From NCBI GenBank assembly GCA_963575745.1, contig CAUYUJ010020153.1, forward strand, positions 62,001 through 126,000: a stretch of 64,000 bases of DNA, written 5' to 3'. The number at the start of each line of letters is the position of its first letter. Within the stretch, counting starts at the first letter, position 1. Positions 10,020 to 19,683 of the stretch are shown here, in pieces. The translations under genes were made by a program, and so were the position numbers. The notes under the pieces were generated by a model. It searched no databases. It had not been told where the DNA came from and saw only the letters and a program-made list of their open reading frames with translations. Origin of the DNA: Prorocentrum cordatum. Lineage: Eukaryota; Sar; Dinophyceae; Prorocentrales; Prorocentraceae.

Positions 10020-10129
10020 TGCCTTTTGATGCTTGAGCCCAGGCGGTTGCGGTGAGCAACGCGGGGGGCCAAGCCTGGACACGACACCCGAAAAACCTTT
10101 CACATCATTCCCGTGCACGCACTAACATA
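10020..10129 (-). repeat. split direct repeat A1 (5' end of PAT-like element)
   Basis: A 110-bp copy of 703-812 at the coding 5' boundary. The host frame resumes at 10130. Confidence 0.88.
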
Positions 10130-11323
10130 CTCATCTGTCCGTCGCTTCGTAGAAATATCATCTGTGCGCGCTGCGTCGGGGCGAATTATTCGCCCCGGGT
10201 AGCCAATAACATGTCCTTCTGATATAAAGGTGCTGATAATTTCGCGGACAATCGCAAAAATCCTTATAGGCCGCAGACCCAGTTGCATCTGCTGTACAGG
10301 GGCCAACCAGTTTCCATCTAGTATGGTCTTGATAATTGGCGGGATCCCATGTTTCAATTCTCCTTGCAGTATCATCATGCCAGGATTACTCGGACGCGCG
10401 CCTGTATGTTCGACAACATATCAGGCCGCAGTTGCCCGAGCCTCTGTCCCGATCAAAGTTATTATTATCGAAACGTCTTCGCAGTGATTGTACACATATC
10501 CGTCAGGATGATCAAGGTTGATCGTTCCCTCGGCTATCAGCGCGGCCTTAGGCCCGCTGATTGCCGAAAAGTCCAGTCCCATTTGTGATTGTTCACCTGC
10601 CCTCGCGGCTTCGCCGGTGGCATGTGGCAATGCTGGGATTATGAGGTGGTGGTCCCGGCACTCATTGACCCGTCTTGAAACGGACTGGGAACTGCGAGTT
10701 GGCCTCGCTCTGAAATTGTTCTCCCAGACGAGCGGCGATCGCGCGGGAGGGCTTTCCCCTCCGGTGTTTCTTTCTACGTCTTCCACGACGTTTTCATTCT
10801 GTGCGGGTAACCACGGTCTCCCGAAGTTTACCACGTCATAAATTGTTTGAAGCGTCGGGACAAAGACATTTGATCTGGTCATGTCACTATGCCATCTGTC
10901 CCAGCCTCTCAAGGGCACGACTAGGTCGCCTCTTTCATTCGGCCAGTCAAAGGCGGCCAGAGCTGGACAAGTTCTTGGGCGAGCATATTGATCAAAGCTT
11001 GTCTACCATAGTTCCGGCCACCAGGCATTAATCGCCGGGGTCCGCCTGCTCACCCTTTTGGCTGGAAACTCAAGCCAAGATATGAACAGTCTGACCAAAG
11101 GCCTTGAATATTGGAAGAAAGGGGCATGGCGCGCCCGTGGCTGAGCCACGGCGTTCTCTGGCACCCAAGCCGGGAAATTGCCCGGCAGGCTATTGCCGAA
11201 TATCTGGCCAGCTGCCGCTAGTTTAGCGCATTCCCCATTCGCCCATTTTCGCTCCTGCTGATGATTACTGCTGATGTTCTTCATTACTAGCGCAGAAGCT
11301 CTCTGTTGTCGTTCTCCCCACAC
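10130..11323 (-). pseudogene. unrecognised block A ORF with isolated stops
   Basis: Three open stretches (11323-11003, 10918-10421 and 10378 onward) share one frame and are separated by isolated stops, including TAG at 11003 and TGA at 10421-10423. Sequence such as MTRSNVFVPTLQTIYDVVNF and TILDGNWLAPVQQMQLGL looks protein-like. I recognise no family. The 15-bp perfect palindrome CGTGGCTGAGCCACG sits inside at 11136-11150. The frame continues across the PAT-like insertion into 1-538. TGA in place of CGA would be consistent with deamination-type decay. Confidence 0.4.
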
Positions 11324-12640
11324 CTTTATATAGGGGACGGTCCCACCAGGGGAGATCGCGTTGATTTACCACCTCTAATGCGAGGCCATTCGCCTCAAGG
11401 GACCGCGGGATTGTGCTGTAATTCCATGTCTGAATCATGTAATCGTGCGTGACCCTACACTTGTATTTAATCGGACAGCTGCAGACAGGGCAATTTGCAA
11501 AACCCGTCCTCGCCCAGTGATAACGGAAGCGCAGGACCCCCCCGTCATCTTCCCAAGGGACGGATAGAACCCGTTCCGGGATCTCGGGTGGCAGCGCTGG
11601 CCGACGATTCCACGACAACAGTAGTCTCTCGTCTGTGTGAACCCAAGCAATAACTGACTCATTGTCGAAAGTCGCTTCGTGCGAAGCCCACTCGCGGTTG
11701 AAAAGTACCGACCATCGCATCTGGTCCGTCTGCTTAACGAGAGAGACGGCTTTGTCAATGTCCGTGAATCTCGGCACCTCTCGAGACACTAGGGTCCCGT
11801 CTGGGCAGACCCCGTGCGAGAAGCGAGTGGGCACTCGGCCGGTGAAAACAAGGACAAGTTCCCATGACTTGCGATGGTTGGGAAGTTGCTGCCATAGATT
11901 GTTGGTGTCGTCTGCGGGCCAAGTCCCCACCGATTGCGGTTCTCCTCTCTGTGCCACATTTCCCATGGGCACTAAGCTCCTTGCAGGGAGAGGTTCTCCG
12001 TATTTCCGCTGGCTGAGCCACGGAGGAATACGTGTGGGATCAGGCATTGAAGGGCTCCTGTTCGTTGGAAGCAACCGCAGCAACTCATAGTCTGCGTCGC
12101 GACAAAGCCCTGAATCACTCTTCGGGAAGCGGACTCTGCCATCTGTAGATTCCAGGAATGTCTGCAAGTCCGTGATATGAAGATGAGATCCATGACTCCT
12201 GGCTTGGCCAGGGTCATACGGGACATACACCCTTTCAATGGAAGCAACGAATGTTGAATGTCCCTGGCATGCTCGATAGAAAATGGGTATAGCTGTCTCA
12301 CTCCGCTCTTCCTCTTGCGATAGACACGCCTTATATCGTGTCCACATTTGATGGGCACTGGTCTCGATAATCTTATAACTACCCTTGAGGAGTATTCCCA
12401 AAACTTCAATTGTCTCTGGTGGCAACACGGCTAAGCCGTGTGCAGAGCAAGGGCATATGATTGAAAAGTAAAACCGTCGTCTTTAAGTTTCTGCACGAGG
12501 TCTCCAAAATAGACCCAGCCTCCCGACGATCTCGCATAGTCAGAACAATGCCTTGCGAGGTACACAGCGCACTTGCCAATTTTCCCGGCAAGTACATCTG
12601 TTCGGCAGCTCTGGGTGCACCAAGTGTCCGAACTACCCAA
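11265..12640 (-). pseudogene. Tpt1/KptA-like RNA 2'-phosphotransferase domain, split by a palindrome
   Basis: Tpt1/KptA enzymes remove a 2'-phosphate from RNA by NAD-dependent ADP-ribosyl transfer. Their N-terminal signature (KxLSYxLRH ... GWVxVxxLL) is matched by KIGKCAVYLARH and GGWVYFGDLVQKL in the frame ending at 12431. Their central signature (RAxQGHS) is matched by IFYRACQGHS in a different frame near 12270. Between them lies the perfect palindrome at 12426-12440, which contains the stop TAG of the first frame. Subtracting its 11-nt core brings the two frames into phase. Downstream the expected HGT box is not evident, and the ORF continues about 300 residues with a CPVCSCPIKYKC cysteine cluster, so the enzyme is incomplete. 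Confidence 0.6.
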
Positions 12641-13686
12641 AGCAGCCGGATTTCTCTGTCGTCGACCCCAAATACCAGCGGCTCAAGGCACTTAAAGGTC
12701 TCCGGGGTGAAACCTTCTGGGACATCATCCGAAAGAAATTCAGCTCTACGAAAATCATTCGCCTGTTCGAAGGTGCCATCATCCTGATTGAGGCTCCCCA
12801 ACATTGCGAAAATCGGGTCTTCCGCAAATTCGGCCATATACCGAAGTGCGTTGCCCGTCCGATCGCGGATGGCTTCGATGCGCGGCGGAACGGGACCGGT
12901 TATATGTGCGTCATGGAAAATTTGCTTCAATGGTCCAGGTGTCTTCCGACTGATTTGCCCACGTTCTTCTGCCGTAACATATAGCTGTTTGCCCTTAAAT
13001 GAAATAGCATGTCCCACTGTGACGTCTTGATCCCCATCGTTAGGATCTGCGTACAGGGGCTGACTCTGTCTTTTATCAGGAGCAGGCGGAAGACTTAATC
13101 TACGAAACATATTTTCAAATGCTGGGCCAAGGGAATAAGTCTCGTCTTCCATAGACTCAATGAGCTCGGGGTCCCCATCATATGGAAAGATTGTACTACT
13201 GTCCTCAGTTTCAGTGTCAACTCCCGGGATTCCCGAATTGCCTGAGGCATCCGGGCGCCTTGTTGATGCTTTGGGGGCATGCGTTGTCCCCTCATCCCAT
13301 GGCTCCACCGTGGGAGACACTGATGGTCTTTCATGCGCGTCAAACTGATCATCCTGCTCCGCTCTGGTTGAACCAGGTGGGGGAATCGGAGAATCCTCCG
13401 TCGCAGCTGAGCCCGGCGGAGGGGCAGGGGGAGTAGGTACTCTGACCATGCTTGCTCCCGAACCACCTGCCTCTGCACGTCTGGACCTCCTGGGTTTCTC
13501 CGACACCACAGGGGTACGAACAAAATTTGGTTCCGCCTTCCTGATTTGCTCAACAACAGCATCAGCAAATTCATACCACACAGCGGAAGAAAAATCTGGC
13601 TCGTGTTCATTATTCTGCGCATATATCGAATAAACACATCTCGCTGCTTGAATAAACGAGTTAGCTTTGATTCTGAATTTCTTCAA
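12606..13686 (-). CDS. unrecognised Pro/Asp-rich block A ORF
   Basis: An open frame of about 360 residues. The first 60 residues are helical and aromatic (FIQAARCVYSIYAQNNEHEPDF). A Pro/Ser/Asp-rich linker follows, then a more globular part (GHAISFKGKQLYVTAEERGQ ... RTGNALRYMAEFAEDPIFAM). No domain recognised. It lies immediately upstream of the KptA-like domain, which begins in a different frame near 12600, so it may be the N-terminal part of the same polyprotein. The palindrome ACTTGCC/GGCAAGT lies near the frame change. Confidence 0.4.
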
Positions 13687-13759
13687 CTCAGGGGCCTCCG
13701 GCTGTTCAACTTCTTGCGCTCTCGTCCGTAATCCTCTTAAACGGTAGAAGAACTGTTTC

Positions 13760-15604
13760 TCATTTGTTCAATGCACTGCTGGCTCTTGGGCGAGAAAAGT
13801 GTTCGTTTGAGACGTCTTTTAAAGCTTGTAAGATAGAAGTTATATCATCGTCTCCAACCAACATTGGCGAATCCCCAGATGAATGATCCCCATCCGACTG
13901 AGTCGTGGGGCTTGCGCCTGGGATATCCAATGTATTATCGTCTCCATCTTGGTCGGGAACTACCTCTTCAGCGGGGGCAGCTTTCGCCTCGTCGGTCGAG
14001 GGGTGCGCTTCTGCAGGCCGATCTCTTGTGGCACTGTCTTCGGCATGCCGTGCATCTCTCCATCGCCTGGCCGAACTAGGCGCAGATTTATATCGAAACT
14101 CACCTTTCTGATGGCTCTGATCGACGGGCGGAGAGTCGGAAACATTAGCTCCAATAAATTGGGTCAAATTGGGCGGAAGCTCAGGAATACTTGGTCTCTA
14201 AATTTGGCTGCCGACTGTACCTTTGCCACCCGGCCTAGCCGGTGGCTGTGCAGTCGGGGATGCAGCGAGATCTCCTTCCATTCGAGGCATCCTCGCTGGC
14301 GGAGGGCCCAATGCTTGTGATCTTGGTTCGACTTGCGGCGGAGGTGGAGCTTTCTCGGGAAACTCTTTTGCCTGCGGAACATTCCCCTGCATCGGGGCGC
14401 TCGGCTTACTGGCCGGCGGCTTCGTCGGCGCTTGAGTCGCCGGTGGAGCCCTTTGGGGGGCAATCTCAATCGGTCCTCCAGGAGGAGGAGCCTTAGGGGT
14501 AGAGGGCCAAGTCGTGGCCCCGGGGGGCGGCGCTTTGCATGTCCCCCCTTGGTTTGCAAGGGTCTGTCCGAGGCTCGGGAAATCCTTATTCTCGATCGAA
14601 AATGTGGCGCCGGACGGCTTGGCCGCCGGCTCCTTTTTGTCCGCCTCCTGCGCCTTTTCTTTCTCCACTCTGTTCTGTTCAACCAGGTTCATGGACTTCT
14701 CCGAGGCCTCGCTCTTCTGCATCGCATGAATCTTGGTTAATCTGACTTCTTTCTCTTGGAGCCAAGGCCAAATGTCGTCATATGTTTCATCGTCGGTTGC
14801 CCCTTTGCCCCTCAAATATGGGCTTTGCCCCATTTGCCAGTCAAATTGTTTCAAATTTGGGGCCCAGGCCATCTGTGCCTCACAGACTTTGTTCGTTGCC
14901 GCCGTCCGAGCTTCATCTCGGCACCTCTCGATCTCAAAATCCTTCTCCAGATTCCAACCGTTTTGCTTAGCAACATGCAGCAAATGTGACCACGCGTCAG
15001 TAACGTACAATGCTGCCGCGGTCCAATGGTAGAGCCGCAACTCATACAACACATCGCTCATCGGATCACTCACATACTGGGTCGGTGATCCTTGAATTGA
15101 CCTTGGCTTTTTGGCATAGTTAACAATTTCAGCAGTCACCCAAATACTATCTCCAAAGGTCTCCTCCGCAACAGAGTACGTGGTGTGAGTGTTGGGGTTA
15201 TCGGCACATGGGAAGCAATATAGCCCGACCGCATGTGTTTTCACATTCCCTCCGTATTTGGGATTCGATGGGAGCAACTGGTGACCCTCCAGTATCGAAT
15301 GAAGGGCAGTCACCGACGTGCCGTGTGACTGTTTTGTCCAACCTGCGGATGAGTCTGAGACTTCCGCAATCTTTGCATCTGTCACGAAGAAAGGCAATGA
15401 GAGCTCAACGCAGTGGGCCCTGCCCACCTTGTGGGCACTCGTCCATAATTTAGCCCAATTCAAGCGGTCAGCCACAGTGGCTGTCGGGCTTGCTAGCGAC
15501 CTGTCGGCTTTGATTCCAAAGAAACGCGCCCAGTGCGGAATTATGTAATGTGGAGTCGCAGGCGGGACTTTCGTCGTCTTCTGAAGCAATTGGAAGAAAG
15601 CCAC
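13760..15604 (-). pseudogene. ADP-ribosyltransferase-like ORF of block A
   Basis: Two open stretches in one frame (15604-14198 and 14167-13760) separated by an in-frame stop at 14198. Residues about 90-130 read SHGTSVTALHSILEGHQLLP and then VGLYCFPCADN. An HGT(S) box followed by SILxxGxL and G(V/L)Y is the pattern of ADP-ribosyltransferase folds, including RES, KptA and PARP relatives. I see no clear downstream catalytic Glu or Arg. A coiled, charged segment (EKSMNLVEQNRVEKEKAQEA) and a long Pro-rich tail follow. The tail contains the 20-bp palindrome at 14226-14245, which does not shift the frame. The enzyme call is tentative. Confidence 0.35.
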
Positions 15605-16326
15605 GCTTCGCTGTTAGTTGCTTTGAGAACCATTGTCGTTTCCCTGCTTCTAGCTGGGCCCATCCCTCGAGCAACTTCCGCAGGGCAGCCTTCTTCGCCC
15701 GGATAGGCGTTCATAGGCGCCATGCCCCGATGGAGGTTCTGGCTAGCAACCGTGAATGGACAAAGAAAATCATAATAAGTGATCTCTGTCGCCGATGATT
15801 TCTGGAAAGGCAACTTCTTCGTCTGCTGACATGGATGACAATGCGGCCAGAAGGATTCTTTCTGTCCCGGGCGACCTTCTTTTGGCCGCCTCGGAAACTT
15901 GTAACTGCCACTGAGCCTGGTCAATTTTCCCTCCCGGCACTTTTCACGGATGTGTCTTTCTGCTGCTTCGCCAGGCGTCTCGATTTCTGTGACATTAGAC
16001 GGCGGCGCCAAAGGGGGAGCGCGAGGCGACTGAGCCGTTCGCGCGCTGGAACCAGAGCCTGCGGCGGCTGAGCCGCCGGGCCTGGCATCCCCAGCCGGGG
16101 CAGCAGCACCAGCCGATGACGCGGCGGGAACGGGAGCAGCTATGTCACCCGGCGTCGCACCACTCACCGCAACGGCTAAGCCGCCCGGTGCAGCCGCTGG
16201 CGCTGCTTTGTTAAACTCGTTGAGCGCTGTCCGCATAGGCCCATCAGTTTGCACGCCCTCGTTCTCCGATCTCTGACTCTTTCCTTTTGGTGGCATTCCA
16301 GGGCAGAAAATTTCTCCGCGAGGCAA
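15541..16326 (-). CDS. unrecognised Ala/Pro-rich ORF of block A
   Basis: 261 codons. A basic start (MPPKGKSQRSENEG) and an Ala/Pro/Gly linker are followed by a compact half with His/Cys residues (FWPHCHPCQQTKKLPFQ, ITYYDFLCPF). The linker holds three copies of the 11-nt palindrome (about 16028-16040, 16062-16078 and 16173-16183), together 33 nt and so frame-neutral. The His/Cys cluster could bind zinc. No family recognised. The next ORF in coding order (15604) is in another frame and overlaps its end. Confidence 0.4.
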   Translation of the reverse strand: MPRGEIFCPGMPPKGKSQRSENEGVQTDGPMRTALNEFNKAAPAAAPGGLAVAVSGATPGDIAAPVPAASSAGAAAPAGDARPGGSAAAGSGSSARTAQSPRAPPLAPPSNVTEIETPGEAAERHIREKCREGKLTRLSGSYKFPRRPKEGRPGQKESFWPHCHPCQQTKKLPFQKSSATEITYYDFLCPFTVASQNLHRGMAPMNAYPGEEGCPAEVARGMGPARSRETTMVLKATNSEAWLSSNCFRRRRKSRLRLHIT

Positions 16327-17045
16327 GAAGTAGGCATCATCCGTCCATGGGAAAAGTCACTGTGTGCGGCTCCTCTTTCCAGAAAATTCTTGAAATCCTC
16401 CGAATAAAATGAATGTATTGCACCGCCTCCAGATCCGTTTGAAACGGCTGGAAAATCGACGTTGGTCAAAGGTGCCCTGAGTGGGAGCGTGCCAAATATC
16501 GATGTGGGTACATTGCCTACAGCAGGAGCCCAGTCCTGCCAGTACAGGACAAGGTCTTTAACTTCCGCCTCCTGTCTGGCATATCCGTCTTCTCTCGTTG
16601 CGCACGTTATGCGACCATCCCGAACGGCTGCGCCGCCGGAAGGCTGAGAGAAAAATGATACGGCTAGCTTGGCCGTTTTGATCATGTAAATCGCACATAA
16701 CTGGCCAGCATTCACGCTGTCAATACGCCCTCCATTATTCAGTTTGTAGCCCGGGTGGCTGGCACCGTAATGGAAAACGTCTCCTGAGCGGTGCCTAAGC
16801 TGTCGGTAGAGGCTCACTCCGTAAAGAATCATTATCCTAGGAAGCATTCCTATTGCTTTGTAGTGTTCTATCCGACGGTTCATTCTGGCTCGAACTAGGG
16901 TGGCAACGTCGTCCCACATCGGGCCAACGCCCTCTTCATCGTTCTGCCAGCACTTGTGGTCCCCACCATTATACATGATGTCAATCGCCCCCTCGGGTGA
17001 ACGACGCATCGCGTCGTCAATCAACTGAACAGCGTCTCTTATCAT
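16176..17045 (-). CDS. unrecognised globular ORF of block A
   Basis: 289 codons. The first two thirds look like a folded protein (AIDIMYNGGDHKCWQNDEEG, RIMILYGVSLYRQLRHRSGD, AGQLCAIYMIKTAKLAVSFF). The last 50 residues overlap the next ORF in another frame and are probably shadow. No family recognised. Two palindrome-like variants (CGGCTGCGCCG near 16625 and a looser one near 16655) lie inside. Confidence 0.4.
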   Translation of the reverse strand: MIRDAVQLIDDAMRRSPEGAIDIMYNGGDHKCWQNDEEGVGPMWDDVATLVRARMNRRIEHYKAIGMLPRIMILYGVSLYRQLRHRSGDVFHYGASHPGYKLNNGGRIDSVNAGQLCAIYMIKTAKLAVSFFSQPSGGAAVRDGRITCATREDGYARQEAEVKDLVLYWQDWAPAVGNVPTSIFGTLPLRAPLTNVDFPAVSNGSGGGAIHSFYSEDFKNFLERGAAHSDFSHGRMMPTSCLAEKFSALECHQKERVRDRRTRACKLMGLCGQRSTSLTKQRQRLHRAA

Positions 17046-17230
17046 GAACCTGAGGCTTCCAGCGAACGCGAGCGGGTTTTCCTCTCTTTTGGGCCCACTC
17101 CCAATTCCGTTTAGCTTAGATGAGTTATCGACAATGCCATTGAAGTTCCAGAACGTAAAGCGGATCGGAGCGTGAGTCCCTTTTTATGTAATACCCGCTC
17201 TGGTCCCACCGAAATTTTGAAGAGGCCTCG

Positions 17231-17574
17231 AGGATGTTCGAAATCTGTGCTCCACTCATGGCTTGCTATATACTTCCGAATACCTTCTCACGCAGGTTAA
17301 ATTCAGGGCACAGGCTAGGCTTCGGGGGCCCTGATTTGTCTTTAAACACAATTGTAGAATCCGAAACAATGTGGACAGAGCAAGACCAAGCAAGGTGCGA
17401 CCCGTTCCTCATCTGGCTCAGCGGGCGAAAGAAATCCGTCACGGGTTTCCCCGTGGACGACATAGCAGCGAGGTCCTCTCCTATAAACGGGATCCATGAA
17501 TGTCCAACTTTGGCGATCGGAGAAATGGCCTGACATTTCTCAATGACGGTCAGTTTGGTCGACCAGTCTTTCAT
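17231..17574 (-). pseudogene. short block A coding fragment
   Basis: About 100 codons (HSWIPFIGEDLAAMSSTGKP, HIVSDSTIVFKDKSGPPKP) closed by stops. Protein-like but unrecognised. The 17045-17230 gap upstream (in sequence order) contains no readable gene. Confidence 0.3.
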
Positions 17575-17685
17575 TTTTGGATCCGTGACCCCGATATAAG
17601 TCTAAAATTTCGCCCACCTTTTCCCGCCAATCGTTCGTGGGGGCTCTGGGATCATCCCCGAAAATCCCCTGCGTCCGTAGATGCT

Positions 17686-19490
17686 CTAGGACGTTCCAGG
17701 GGCCACGCCCGATGTAAGGCTGATCATCAGACTCAGCTTCAGCTGCTGCTGGTCCTGAGTCGGGCGGCCCCCCCCTCCACCACCTCCTGAGGAGGGGTGA
17801 GAGGGTGGATTGTTTCCTGAAGAGGATCCGCCGGATGTTGGTGGAGGTCCACCTCCACCGGCTGAGCCGTGGGGCGGTCCGCCACCAGTGCCCCCACCGG
17901 CTGAGCCGGGAGGGCTATTATTGCCAGACGATTGGCCGGCGGATGATTCGCCGGCCACCTGTCGTCCGGCTCCAGGGCTGCTCAATGAGGGCTCATTGCC
18001 GCACGGGACTGCTTGTTGGCTAGCCACGATAACTGTGTCATCCGGTGCCTCTGCTGCAGTTCTCAGCTTCTTCTGCGGCGAGTGTTCATCGGCCCCTGGA
18101 TCGAGGCCCCCCCTAGCAAGCCATTCTTCGAGATTATGCGGTCTTCTCCACGGGCGCTGTCTTTTCCGCCAACGCACCGCCTGCTGAGGAGAAGCCTCGA
18201 AGCACGTTGCTTTTGCAGTGGCGGTAAGGGCCTCCTCGACAACATGCACTGGCGCATGGTATAAGCCTTTTACCACTGGAAGAGCGAACATCGCCCCCCA
18301 GCTATCCCCAGTGGCTGAGCCCTGGGGAGGCTTTCGGGGAGAAGGCGCCCAAATGTCAACCCAGACATGTGGGGGCCCTCTGTCCAGTGGTCTACCACTG
18401 GCACGCCTACATAGTTTCCAAAGGGAAACTCATACCGAACGGCTGAGCCGACAGTAGGACCTATGACTTCTCCCGGTTCGAGCGGTCGAATTATTCCGCG
18501 ATCTCCCCCAGGGGGGTTCGCATGCACCTTACTGACCAACTTCGTCTTTTCGTCAGGATACGTCTGACAGAGCGCACCAACGGGGATTTTGTCCAGGTCA
18601 GGAGGGGCGCAATCGAAACGGCAAGTGGCCTTCCGCTCGAACATCGCCCAATGTACCGTCCATGCATCTTGCGAAAACTGGGAATATAAACGTTGAGATA
18701 TCGTCTGTGACGTTGATTCCAGGTCTGCCTTCAACGCGGTCACGACTTCGTCGCTCCGCGTATAGAGTATGCCATGCCTCCACATTGCGTAGCGCCAACC
18801 CCATCCTTTCGCGGGTACGAATTTGATGTCCCCAGTGGGTCCCGGTCGGGACCATTCCCTCAACTTGTCGGGGTAACATCTGAAGATCGGTTTGTTCTTC
18901 CAGGAGTCGATGTCCTCAGTATTTGAGCTGGCTACTTTCTTCGTGTGCTGACTGTTCCGGAAGGCTGCCCCTGCTGCCCTTTTGCGAGAAGTTATTTCTT
19001 CGCCACGGACCTCAACACCAGCCTCCATCTCGACGCCCATCTCGGACACCACATCGTTCGGGCTGAAGTCGTTGTCCTTTGTCCCGCCCGGCTGAGCCGG
19101 TGGGCAAGCCTCCCCCCTCGGCTGAGCCGGTGGCGTGGCTTCTCGAATTGTTTTGGGAGGAGCCTCTTCTCGAACTTCCCTCCCTTGATTTTCTTCTCCA
19201 ACTGAGCCGGAGTCGAAATCATCTGCGATGTCATCAGAGCAGATCGAGACAACGTCCTCCCCCGGGGGCTTAACCGCTGACTCTCTCAACGGTCGGCACC
19301 TGGGTTCGGTCGATGCTCTCTCAGACGCGCGGGGGGCGCGGCAGGCAAGGCTCGAGCAGCCGCCGCAAGGCAGCAGCTCGATCCCAGGGGGGGCCGGCCG
19401 CGGGGCAGCCCGCGCAAGCTCTAGAGACGACACGGCAGCGGCACAAACATGAGTGGAGCAGGAGATAGGACGACGACGGGACGACAACAA
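17686..19490 (-). pseudogene. unrecognised block A ORF pair with many palindromes
   Basis: Two overlapping frames (19490-18270 and 18291-17686). The upstream one has a Pro/Glu-rich start and a globular part (RCYPDKLREWSRPGPTGD, KGWGWRYAMWRHGILYTRSD). The sensible sequence seems to change frame at an 18-bp perfect palindrome, CCAGTGGT-CT-ACCACTGG (18384-18401): before it FPFGNYVGVP, after it LDRGPPHVWVDIWAPSP. The rest runs through VVKGLYHAPVHVVEEAL into a Gly/Pro/Ser tail. That tail holds two CGGCTGAGCCG copies (17859 and 17897), a 20-bp palindrome (17840-17859) and an 8-bp inverted repeat (17934-17956). Function unknown. Confidence 0.4.
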
Positions 19491-19683
19491 TTTCTCTGCA
19501 GCACGGGCAATGACAATATGGACCTGCTTAGCAAAAACATCCGTGCAATCTTCTGCGCTCTTGCACTATCGTTCTCTAGCCTCGACATGCTCGCGCGTGC
19601 CATCACATCTGCGCTCAAGCCCCTCCGCAACAATAGAGGAGGTAGTAGCTATCGTCCAAGGCTTTTTCATGAAATTGCCCTTG

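Larger units (their letters stand above)
538..10129 (-). mobile_element. PAT-like tyrosine-recombinase retrotransposon, interrupted
   Basis: A DIRS-order retrotransposon read on the minus strand. It is bounded by split direct repeats in the order A1 (10020-10129), coding region, B1 (809-918) joined to A2 (703-812), then B2 (538-647). This is the arrangement known for PAT and Ngaro elements, which integrate by a tyrosine recombinase through a circular intermediate and leave no target duplication. Coding order is a small membrane ORF, Gag, RT/RNase H, tyrosine recombinase and methyltransferase. A methyltransferase fits PAT/DIRS better than Ngaro. Removing 539-10129 leaves the surrounding reading frame intact. 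The copy is dead or dying: Gag and RT each have a frame break, and a 2.5-kb insertion splits RT. Confidence 0.85.
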
